Of a DNA stretch of 64,000 nt, positions 46,174 to 55,233 are shown in pieces. The position numbers and the translations under genes were made by a program. Position 1 is the first letter of the stretch. Each line of letters starts with the position of its first letter. The notes under the pieces are model-generated. The model searched no databases. It was not told the DNA's origin and worked only from the letters and a program-made list of their open reading frames with translations. Origin of the DNA: Spinellus fusiger (Eukaryota; Mucoromycota; Mucoromycetes; Mucorales; Phycomycetaceae); NCBI GenBank assembly GCA_025094145.1, contig JALLLS010000063.1, positions 1-64,000 on the forward strand. Reading direction: 5' to 3'.

Positions 46174-47409
46174 CTACACACCCAAAGATTTTTAGGATAT
46201 ATAAGGAAATAAACTGAGAATAAAATTGCAATATTCTTATGATTGGCTAATATGTTTAAAAAGGCTTTTTTGCTGTCTAAATGGTCAATTTCAAACTTTA
46301 CTTACCTGTTTAAGCAATGACTATTGACTTTGCAATTAAAAAGTATAGAATTAGCTGTAAAGACAAGAAATAGAACAAGAATCACCCCAAAATTAAAACT
46401 CAGTCACTGCATTTATTGTTTAACATATCGTGTTATCCATAACCCCACAGTATTTGCAGTATAACAATGTTTAAGAAAGATGTTTATTATAAGACACATA
46501 CTGAAGTAACTATAGTGGTCATTGCCCATAAAATAGAACCAAACTCACTTACATTGAGAACTGTATAGTCAATCATTGACTCAGTATTCATAATCACTTC
46601 AGTAACTATGTTATTGTAACTGGTATTAACAGTGGTGCTTAATGATAAGGTATTGTTTCTAATACTGGACTTTAGGCTCAAGGCAAATAGAGTGTGAATT
46701 GTTTGACTTGTGAATTTTACGAGTGAAGACTAAAATGTATTCATTAATAGAATAGAGAGAGAGAGAAAATATTATTTGTTTTGATAATCCCCTCTTGTTA
46801 TTTCCCATACTGTCCATACAACTTAACACCCAAGTACTCGTCAAGATGAGCATAACTGAGCAAGGTAATGTGACATTATTAACAAAGAGAAACAATAGAA
46901 GGAAGTGACAGACACTACCAAAGGCTATTCTTAAGATAGAAAGGTAAGCAGTGTCTTTATCTGGGCTTGGGCTTCTTGTAATCCACAAGATACTCATTGT
47001 ATTGTTATTAGGCAAGTAAAGATTCCTTTCAGGTCAGTCCCAAGTAGTCTTCTATACTGTTTAGGGTATCTGGGGTATAATCATGATCATGATCATAGTT
47101 ATCTATCCCCTAAGGATAAAGCACAAAGCTTTTAGGGTATAGATTCTATTGCTATGAGAGAATGCACTTGGGCAGTAGCTACAGTCATATAGTATTAGCT
47201 ATACTATTACAATAAACAATTTTATTCATCAACACTATATTCTATTGATAATACAATTTGATAGTGAGGTATACTACAAAAGGAAATAATTATGTGAATA
47301 TCCGCAAACCGTTGATTTTAAACACATTTTCATATAAGGTGAGTTTTTCATTTACTTAAAAAGAAGGATATATCATCGCTTAAAAGCCAGAAAATCTCCT
47401 GGTGTGTAG
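46174..47409 (-). mobile_element. Internally deleted Tnp2/Plavaka-family element
   Basis: The ends CTACACACCC (46174) and GGTGTGTAG (47401-47409) are inverted repeats with subterminal homology to the elements at 27806 and 60644. About 450 bases at the 47409 side match the left part of the 27806 element. On the minus strand, 46681-46487 encodes a fragment (DYTVLNVSEFGSILWAMTT) that aligns with the C-terminus of the transposase at 60972-61310 (ECIVLNTSKFGSLFWTMTT). The rest of the transposase is missing, so this copy is a 1.24-kb deletion derivative that could only have moved with help. It occupies most of the interval between the divergent genes TOA1 and RRP3. A clean target-site duplication was not identified. 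Confidence 0.75.
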
Positions 47410-47625
47410 TGGGAAAAGTGACTTGTAGGCCTATCCCCTGACGCATGGCACTACCACTATTTCTGAGCCTTTGTGTGGAGAGAGTCACGGGTCATTATGA
47501 GGAAAGTGACTTGAGATGACTGCTGCTGGAGACCAGGGAAAAAGGAGAGTGTGACTTTTTATCCTCTATCTTATTATGCAGTGGCTTGTCCAGACAAAGG
47601 TTGGATTTTTTATTGCAGTGGGGCC

Positions 47626-49229
47626 ATGCATCCCTTCATGTCTGTCATTACGTCCAAGCCTAGTATCGATATTGAAGCACTTTCTGCCAAGAAAGCTGAG
47701 GATACTCTATTTTCTGATCTCGTAAGCTGATACTACCTCTCTTATTATCCATTTCACTTTATTTATTTTAAACTCTTGCCTTGCTATGTAGGGTGTCTCA
47801 AAAGAACTCTGTGACGCATGCGAAAAGCTCAACTTTAAACATCCTACCGAGATTCAGAAAGAGGCTATTCCATGGGCACTTGAAGGCCGAGATATTATTG
47901 GTCTTGCTCAGACAGGTTCTGGTAAAACAGTTGCTTTTGCTCTGCCTATCATCCAGAAACTCTGGGAGAGTCCCAAGGCAGAAGCATTCTTTGCTTGTGT
48001 CATGGCTCCTACAAGGTAGACTCGATAAAGACTAGGCGATGAAAATAACTTTTATATGTTTATAATAGAGAACTAGCCTACCAGATTTCAGATACATTTG
48101 AGTCCCTGGGATCTGTTATTGGTGTACGATGTGCAGTGATTGTGGGTGGCATGGATATGATGGCACAATCTATTGCTCTCTCTAAGCGACCTCATGTTAT
48201 TGTATGCACACCAGGTCGTCTTCAGGATCATCTGGAAAACACAAAGGGATTCAGTTTACGCACACTCAAATACCTCATTATGGATGAAGCAGATCGATTG
48301 TTGGACATGGACTTTGGTCCTAAGATTGATCAGATCTTAAAGGCCATCCCCCGTGAAAGAAACACCTTTTTATTCTCTGCAACTATGACCACCAAAGTAG
48401 CCAAGTTACAAAGAGCAAGTTTATCAAAGCCTGTTAAAGTAGAAGTGGCTACAAAGTAAGTGTTCTTTGCCAATGCACTGTTCCTAACTCCTAATACAAA
48501 AGGTACTCTACAGTCAAGACACTGTTACAGTACTATCTCTTTTTCCCTCTCAAGCACAAGGATTGCTATATGGTTTACTTACTGAATGAGTTTGCTGGCA
48601 ACTCTACTATTATCTTCACACGCACTTGCCATGATACACAACGTATTGCTATTATGCTGAGAAATCTCGGCTTTGGTGCCATTCCTCTCCATGGTCAATT
48701 GGCACAGGCAAAGCGTCTTGGTGCACTGAATAAATTCAAGGCTGGCACACGTAGTATTCTTGTCGCCACCGATGTAGCCAGCAGGTAGGTTTCTACAAGG
48801 CAGAGAGAGAGAGAAGGCACAAGATATTCAACAGATATGTACAGAGGTCTTGATATCCCTCTTGTGGATGTTGTCATCAATTACGATGTACCACAGTCTT
48901 CCAAGGACTACATTCATCGTGTCGGACGTACAGCAAGAGCAGGACGTTCAGGAAAATCCGTCACTTTTGTCACTCAGTACGATGTAGAATTGATCCAGCG
49001 TGTAGAAAAAGATTTGGAGCGAAAACTTGACGTGTTTCCCCTTGAGAAGGATGAAGTGATGATGCTACAGGAACGTGTGAATGATGCCCAGCGTATTGCC
49101 ACACTTGAAATGAAGGAACACGCCAATAAAAAGGGATCCAAGCGCGGAAGAGCAGATGAGGATGAGGATGATAAAGAGGAAAAGAGATCCAATGTACCAA
49201 AGAAGAAGTTTGTCAAGAATAAGAAATAG
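47626..49229 (+). CDS. RRP3: DEAD-box ATP-dependent RNA helicase RRP3/DDX47
   Basis: RRP3 unwinds pre-rRNA in early 18S processing. The start is at 47626 ([12 protein letters not shown]; a second ATG lies 12 bases on). Q-motif region: [16 protein letters not shown]. Motif I AQTGSGKT, Ia APTRELAYQ (joined over an intron), Ib [79 protein letters not shown] and [16 protein letters not shown]. The helicase core shows no damage. The C-terminus is Lys/Arg-rich ([15 protein letters not shown] ... KKKFVKNKK), fitting nucleolar location. Seven exons or so; the stop is at 49227-49229. Only 216 bases separate the ATG from the transposon derivative upstream. The genome window also holds UTP12 of the same processome. 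Confidence 0.94.
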
Positions 49230-49300
49230 AAACACTTTCCTATTTACATAATTAAATAATAGAATTCATTATCACATAGCGTACTATGCTTGTTTATTTT

Positions 49301-50521
49301 CTATTGAAATGCGACATTCCATTTCTCAGCAATGGCAGAAGTACTTCCACCAGCAAATCCGGTGCCTTCTGGGCTCATGTCTATAATTTCCTTTGCCTTT
49401 GCTTCACATACATAGCATCTTTTTGACTTTATGACAAATCTCTGAACACATGAAGTACATATGACATGGCCACAGTTGCGTAGAACTAGAATTGCACAGT
49501 AGATAAGTACTAGAGATGGGTCTATCTAACTTACTGGATAGTTTAGTGGAATTAGAAAGAGACTTTAAGCAGGCAGGACAAACGTGTCTGTCATTTCTCC
49601 CGTCTTCTTCTTGGAATTTGACGGCAGTTAGTGACTTGATGCTGTGGCATAGAATAGGTCAGTCTTATCCCAACCACACATCTCCTACCTAACAGGATGA
49701 GATTCCTTAACAGCTGTACACATGGCCTGCTTCTGTACAGGTTTAGCCAATTGAGCAAGTTCCTTTGCTGCCTCAGGTGTCATGGAAGGCTAAGGCATGT
49801 CATTTAGCCAATACTAACACAGTGTTCCTTACCACCCAGAAACTGCCTATTTGTGCTTTGGCAGCCTCTGCCTTTTCTTCGGCCAATCGCTGGGATGCCT
49901 TCTCTACCTCTCTTTCAGCCATATCTTGTAGATCCTCTCGAATCAGCTCAAATGTACGCTTTGATCCTGTTGTAGCTAACAATCCCCATAGAGATACACA
50001 TGCACTTTGAGGACAAGACATATGTCTACGTCACGTACCAGCCGAAGTATCGCTCTTCAAGGACTCCTTTTCCAAAGTAGAATTCACAGGTACTGTCTCA
50101 GAAGACACAGCCTTCTTTCTTGCACCCAACATGCTCGTCTGCGTCTTTTCAAAATCACTGAGCATTGCCTGTCTTGCTTCTTCTTCTTCTTTGTCTTTCT
50201 GTTCCTGCACAGTCACCAACTTCTGCTGTAATAGTCGCTCTTCTCTTTTGGCAATCTGCTTCTGAGTCAAGATAGACTCATAGATGCACTCTTTACAGAC
50301 CAAGTGTCCGTGGGTGCATATCACTGGATCTCTTGCTGTCTGTAAGCACAGGAAACAGGCGTTGTATTCTCGGAAGGAGTCTCTGCCCAGACGTTGCTGC
50401 TCTATTAGTGTCTATCTGTGTCGATGTTCCTTCTTACTCTCTTTGTTCCATACTCCAATGCGTTGGCTTCATGGTAGGTGAATACACTGGAGGCTGTGTT
50501 GTTTTTGGAATGACGAGGCAT
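49301..50521 (-). CDS. NOSIP-like U-box/RING protein
   Basis: NOSIP-family proteins are E3 ligase-like factors associated with splicing complexes. The first exon starts at 50521 with MPRHSKNNTASSVFTYHEANAL, matching the family start (MTRHGKNxTAxxVYTYxE in the well-known members). The next exons give a first U-box-like half: CFLCLQTARDPVICTHGHLV followed by CKECIYESI, then a coiled, Lys/Glu/Gln-rich linker (KREERLLQQKLVTVQEQKDK). The C-terminus has a RING-like cluster, LRNCGHVICTSCVQRFV and RCYVCEAKAKEI, ending GTGFAGGSTSAIAEKWNVAFQ (GTGFAxxG is the family tail). The stop is at 49303-49301. Around six exons. It is divergent from CWF19L2, another splicing factor, with a 161-base shared promoter. 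Confidence 0.88.
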
Positions 50522-50682
50522 GGCAAAGGTCTTGGCTGTGGTGTGTCCATGGGCGCACTGGGTGATTATTATTTTTTCATGGACACTCCCTCCCATCGAC
50601 CCACAGAAATCAAAAGTCACACTCATCTGCATTAACAGTCCCTTTCTCCGTTTCTTGTCTTTCCAACTTCTTTTATATTCAC
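50522..50682. promoter_or_regulatory. Bidirectional promoter of NOSIP-like and CWF19L2 genes
   Basis: Only 161 bases separate the two divergent start codons, so both splicing-related genes must share this promoter. A CCATGGGCGC stretch and pyrimidine-rich sequence toward CWF19L2 are visible; no TATA box stands out. Confidence 0.5.
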
Positions 50683-53163
50683 ATGGGAGAACACAAAGAG
50701 TCAAAAAAGTCAAGCAGAGAGGGAAAGATAAGACACCACAAAAAACACAAAAAGAGCTCAAAGAGCTCAAAGAGGTCAGAAAGGCAGTCGGATGGCAGTG
50801 AGACAGAGATAGATTATGACGACCCTTCACTCTGGGTAGAGTCAACAGAAGTGTCCTGTGTCTCTACCACCCAAGTCACTACAGAAGCAGTCGATAAAAA
50901 GGGAGAAGAGGCTCGTCATGAGTGGATGTTAAGTGATTCCTTTGACTTTTCTTCTCTTGGAGAAGCACGTATTAAGAAAGAAGACATAAAGCCTCATCCT
51001 GAAGAGGTGAGTACATTAGTCCACCAGTACCGCCATTGACTCTTTCTATAGCCTAAAGTGAGTGCCAGGGAACTCAATGTGCACTTGAAAAATGGTCTTC
51101 ATGTTGACCAATATCCCAAACAAGAGAAAAAGGCCATTCAGTTTGGAGATGCTGGGTCAAGTTGGAGAATGAAGAAACTCAAGCGTATTATGGAACAAGC
51201 AGAAGAAGAAGGACGGTCTGTACAAGAAGTAGCCCTTGAACGATACGGTGTAAGCGACTTTTTGTTGTAGTTGTAATCGTCAGAGCTATAACACCACTCA
51301 CACACGGTATGCTATTGTCTTAGTCAAGGGAGAAGATGAAAGAAGCATTTGATGAGAGAGAATATTTAGACCGCAACAATAAACGTTCAAGACATGACAC
51401 ATCACGCTCCAGTGGAAAAAATGACAGACGATATACATTTACTGGTGGTGACAAGTCAGGTCAGGCCTTTTATCGTCCACGTACAAGTGAAGGACATGAC
51501 AGGTTGGATGAGTTTGGTAGAGAAACAAAGCGGAGACGACCTTCGAGATCTCGTTCAAGATCAAGATCACCCATCAGGGCGGTGGAGAAGAAGAATGAGA
51601 CAGAGGCACTACAGCAGCTGTTAAAGGCCAGTCATGCCGCCCAACCCCATACACCTGTCATTATTACGCAGCATGACATGTCAACAGCATTCTCTGAAAA
51701 CCCCATTCTTACACGAGACGAACTGAACAAGATGAATGCTAAAGTGATGAAGGCTAGACTTATGGGATCTGAAAATGCAGATCAATTAGAAAAAGACTAC
51801 CAGGTGGAGGTAAAAAGAACAGAGGCTATGCAAGCAGCAGTGAATGGACAGACCACCGGCAATGCTTCTATTGTCACTGTTCTTCCTACGGTGGACAGTG
51901 ATGGTCGTCTCTATGATACTGCTCTCTCTCATCCAGGCACATCGAATCGAGAGAGAAGTAAAAAAGAAAGATTTGCTGGCACACATGATCCAAAGACAGG
52001 AGAGAGAATCAAGTACAGCACATCAGAGAATGCCATGTCATTGATGGAAATGGTGCGCCAAGAGAAAGCAGGCAGTAAAAGAGCCACCAACATGGATCTT
52101 GAATTTGCCAACAGAATTGTATCGGATGTTACCTTTGAGGTGGGTGTATTACTCAAAAGAAAGGAAGAGGACTAATGTTTATATCACTATAGAACACATT
52201 GGATTATATGGATGAAAGGGCAGATGTAATGGCCACCAAGAAGGGCATGTCAGAAGAACAAAAAATGCGATATGCTGTTAATGGTAAGTCATGACACTAT
52301 AGCCTTAAAGTGACAGGCGTATGGTAGACTATAAGCGCACACAGCAAGTATTGGAGCGCTGTCGGTTTTGCTACCATGATGCTAACCCACCCCAGTGTGC
52401 CATGATCGCATTGGGTACTCAGACATATCTTGCCCTGCCCAATGTACAAGAGTTGGTGCCAGGCCATTGTATGATTGTTCCACTTCAACATGTCACTTCT
52501 ACGCTTGAATTTGATGATACTGTTTGGACTGAAATAAGGGTATTTATTTGAAAAGGCTATTGTTATCTCACATCTATCACTACTAGAACTTCCAAAAGTG
52601 CCTACTACAAATGTTCCATGAACAAAACTGTGGTGTCATTTTTATGGAGACAGTAACTAATTTAAGAAGTCATCGTCATACTGCCATTGAGGCTATACCA
52701 GTACCCTATGGTATTTATGAAGACATGCCTGCATTCTTCAAGGTGGGAATTATAGTTTGGCAAGTGTCTCATTGTGCATCTAGGAAGCTATTCTAATGGT
52801 GGATGAAGAGTGGTCTCAACATAAGAAGCTTATCGATACTACAGAAAGAGGGTTTAGAAATTCAATGGTAAAGAATCTACCCTATTTTCATGTCTGGTGT
52901 GGCCTTGGTACAAGTTATGGCCATGTCATTGAAAACGAAAAGGAGTTTCCTTACTGGTTTGGCAAGGTATAGTAGAAATAAAATATAAAATAAACAAGTA
53001 TTTACTTTTGTTTTTATAGGAAATCATAGCTGGTGCTCTTGATATTGGACCAGAGCGGTGGAGACGACCCAAATATCAGCATAAAAGTGATAACCAAGCA
53101 CGTCAAAAAGAGTTCTTGAAGTCATGGGAGAAATGGGACTGGACATCTTCCTTAGACCAGTGA
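50683..53163 (+). CDS. Spliceosome-associated protein CWF19L2 (Cwf19/DRN1 family)
   Basis: Cwf19-type proteins join late spliceosomes and help intron-lariat turnover. The start at 50683 gives MGEHKESKKSSREGKIRHHK, a Lys/Ser-rich tract. Central blocks: DYDDPSLWVES, SARELNVHLKNGLHVDQYP and RRRPSRSRSRSRSPIRAVEK (an RS-like stretch). Family domain 1 runs from about 52320: RCRFCYHDANPPQCAMIALG, TYLALPNVQELVPGHCMIVP with the HIT-like His set (GHCMIVPLQH), then FHEQNCGVIFMETVT. Domain 2 follows: EEWSQHKKLIDTTERGFRNS, PYFHVWCGLGTSYGHVIEN, FPYWFGKEIIAGALDIGPER. The end WEKWDWTSSLDQ is typical. The stop is at 53161-53163. About eight exons. Intact. Confidence 0.93.
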
Positions 53164-53600
53164 ATCTTTAGGCCATATTGTGAAAATAAGATCCATACCT
53201 TTTATTTTTCTCTTCTTCTGTATATTTTCACACTTGGTCATTGACATGATAGAACACTTTAATCTTTATACTGAAAAGAAAGACAGTATAATAAAACAGG
53301 ACAGTTTTTTTTTTAAAAAAATGCTAGTCTCGAAATTATTTACAAATAGGCAACTCATTGTTAAAACTATAATTCCAATCAAAATAGTCATACTTTTGAA
53401 TAATTATTAAAAATATTTTCAACATATATGACTATAGCTATCAATAATCGATATCATGAACTAATAATTAACAACCACAAAAAGTATAAATAAGGAACCA
53501 TAGAGATCAAACAGATGTAAAACTTAATTTATTGTGTAAATATAAAAAGTCAAAATGTACTCTACAACTGTTCTAATGAACAGTTAGAGTGACAGTTGTC
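53164..53600. other. AT-rich spacer, no gene seen
   Basis: Short ORFs here lack any domain. The left half is the CWF19L2 3' flank; the right half is the 3' flank of the minus-strand tRNA-Phe. Confidence 0.5.
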
Positions 53601-53673
53601 TGCCACGAGTGTGGATTGAACACACGACCTTTAGATCTTCAGTCTAACGCTCTCCCAGCTGAGCTATCGCGGC
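53601..53673 (-). tRNA. tRNA-Phe (anticodon GAA)
   Basis: The 73-base minus-strand sequence folds as a tRNA. The acceptor GCCGCGA pairs with TCGTGGC (one G-T), the A box is TAGCTCAGCTGG, the anticodon loop CTGAAGA carries GAA, and the T arm is GTGTGTTCAATCCACAC. A is the discriminator. The layout matches eukaryotic tRNA-Phe. No intron. Confidence 0.97.
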
Positions 53674-53681
53674 CTCTTTCT

Positions 53682-54069
53682 TTCGTTCTCTAATTTGCAT
53701 AAAATAGTTTTAAGCCTGGAGGTACGTGCACAGAGTGGAATAGCTAGTGGTTCTTGGTTTGGACTGAAGCCCATGTAGATCAAAGAAAAAGAATAAAAGA
53801 GAAGATAGAAGATAATGTTTATTCATTGAATTCACTTGATTATTTATACTAAATTCTACAGTGTACAATTGTATATACATGTCTTGGCTTTATGTTCTCT
53901 TCACAGTGAACATGTTAAGCCAAGACAATATATTGCATTAGCATTTATCTTATTAATTATATTATATTATCTGTGTGTATCCACACTGGATAATGTGTGT
54001 TCCAAAAAGGGAAGACATGTGCAGCTAATAGTATTACTCTATTTGACAGGACAGTGTCTAGCACGGACA
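53682..54069 (-). mobile_element. Solo LTR-like repeat B, 8 bp upstream of tRNA-Phe
   Basis: This 388-base unit is the reverse-orientation relative of the repeats at 39768 and 60122. It starts TGTCCGTGCTAGACACTG (at 54069) and contains the same TAGTATAAATAATCAAG promoter-like string and AATAAA. The 5-bp sequence TTTCT flanks it exactly at 53677-53681 and 54070-54074, a target-site duplication. The side nearest the tRNA is its 3' end, and only three bases lie between the duplication and the tRNA-Phe 5' end. No internal retroelement coding sequence is attached, so it is a solo LTR or a short LTR-only element. Confidence 0.75.
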
Positions 54070-54252
54070 TTTCTGCTAAGAAAGACTTTTTTCAAAAGCA
54101 AAATTGTAAGTCTATCCAAATTTGAAAATCATCCATACATCACCAAAACGCTGCATCCATCAAAAAACACAATCCATCCATCAACATCACCCACCTCCCC
54201 ACCTACTGTCCAAGTTTCAGGTCAACACTACTTGAATAGCAGTAGATACACC

Positions 54253-55233
54253 ATGTTTGCCCATTCTGCTGAACAACAGCTTAATGCTTCAACCCAGGCT
54301 GAGATCGTTTCGGCTCTTCAATCTATGAGCTCAGAACTAGCTCAGTTAAAGCAGCAGCAACACCAGCAACAGCTCCAGCAACAGCAGCAACATGAACAGC
54401 AGCAACAGCAGCAACAAAGACTGGAGGCATTTGAGACCATCATGGAAGAGAACATGAGGCTCAAGGCAACCATCACAGCCTTACAGGCTGAGATAAGTGC
54501 ACTCAAGGCACCAACACCAGCAGCACTGGCAACTGTCACTTCTAAAGTGATACAGAGCAGAGAAATTGACACAGACCATTCTCTGCCAACAGTAAAGGAC
54601 TCTTCTTGGGCCACAGTGGCCAAGAAACACATCCCAGCACCCTCCAAATGCCCCCAGACATCAGCAAGACATGTTGCAGCTGCTTCATGTGCCTTCACCA
54701 TCCAGGAAGGTGAAAAAGGATACACTTATGTGTATATTCCATGTAGCAGACAAATGAACTGTCCAGAAGTGCATAAGCTTCTCAGAACCCTTGGCTTTGA
54801 CACTGGATGTATCCTGGATGTCTCCTTTCAAGCAAGATCAGTTATTGGTCTTCTTGTTCACCTACAGTATGTACCAGATGTAACAGCCCTCTTGGACAAG
54901 GCTAGTGTTACTATCTACAAGGACTTTGACCCCAGAGACCCAAAACACTTGGCAGACCCCAAGTACAAGGACTTCTCAAAGGAAGACCTCTCACTGGAAG
55001 CCATGCACATCTACCAGAAAAGATGCCTGCAGGCCATTGAATATATGAGACCCCACACTGCACACTCTGTAGCCACCATCTTTGCTGAGATGGGTTGGAT
55101 TAGTGAGTCCCAGATTCCTGAGAACCCCCACAAGAGAAAAGTGTATGAAGACAGGGATGATCCAAAAACTGCATTCAAGTGTCCATATGAAGATATGAAC
55201 ATGGATGAACCCTCACAAGACATCACCTTATGA
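54253..55233 (+). CDS. LINE copy B ORF1 protein
   Basis: The likely start is the ATG at 54253 (MFAHSAEQQLNASTQ); the longer ORF reading from 53836 runs through the LTR and is artefactual. The 326-residue protein has a Gln-rich coiled-coil N-terminus (residues 20-85, with QQQ runs) followed by Ala/Thr linker. The conserved core begins with YTYVYIPCSRQMNCPEVHKL and includes ARSVIGLLVHLQYV, equivalent to the core of copy A ORF1. It ends with acidic sequence and the TGA stop, which overlaps the ORF2 ATG as ATGA at 55230-55233. The frame is intact. Confidence 0.8.
   Translation: MFAHSAEQQLNASTQAEIVSALQSMSSELAQLKQQQHQQQLQQQQQHEQQQQQQQRLEAFETIMEENMRLKATITALQAEISALKAPTPAALATVTSKVIQSREIDTDHSLPTVKDSSWATVAKKHIPAPSKCPQTSARHVAAASCAFTIQEGEKGYTYVYIPCSRQMNCPEVHKLLRTLGFDTGCILDVSFQARSVIGLLVHLQYVPDVTALLDKASVTIYKDFDPRDPKHLADPKYKDFSKEDLSLEAMHIYQKRCLQAIEYMRPHTAHSVATIFAEMGWISESQIPENPHKRKVYEDRDDPKTAFKCPYEDMNMDEPSQDITL

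Noticed and set aside
53836..54252. N-terminal extension of LINE B ORF1 starting at 53836
   Set aside because: This stretch reads through the solo LTR and the LINE leader; the ATG at 54253 starts the coiled-coil region and fits copy A's length.
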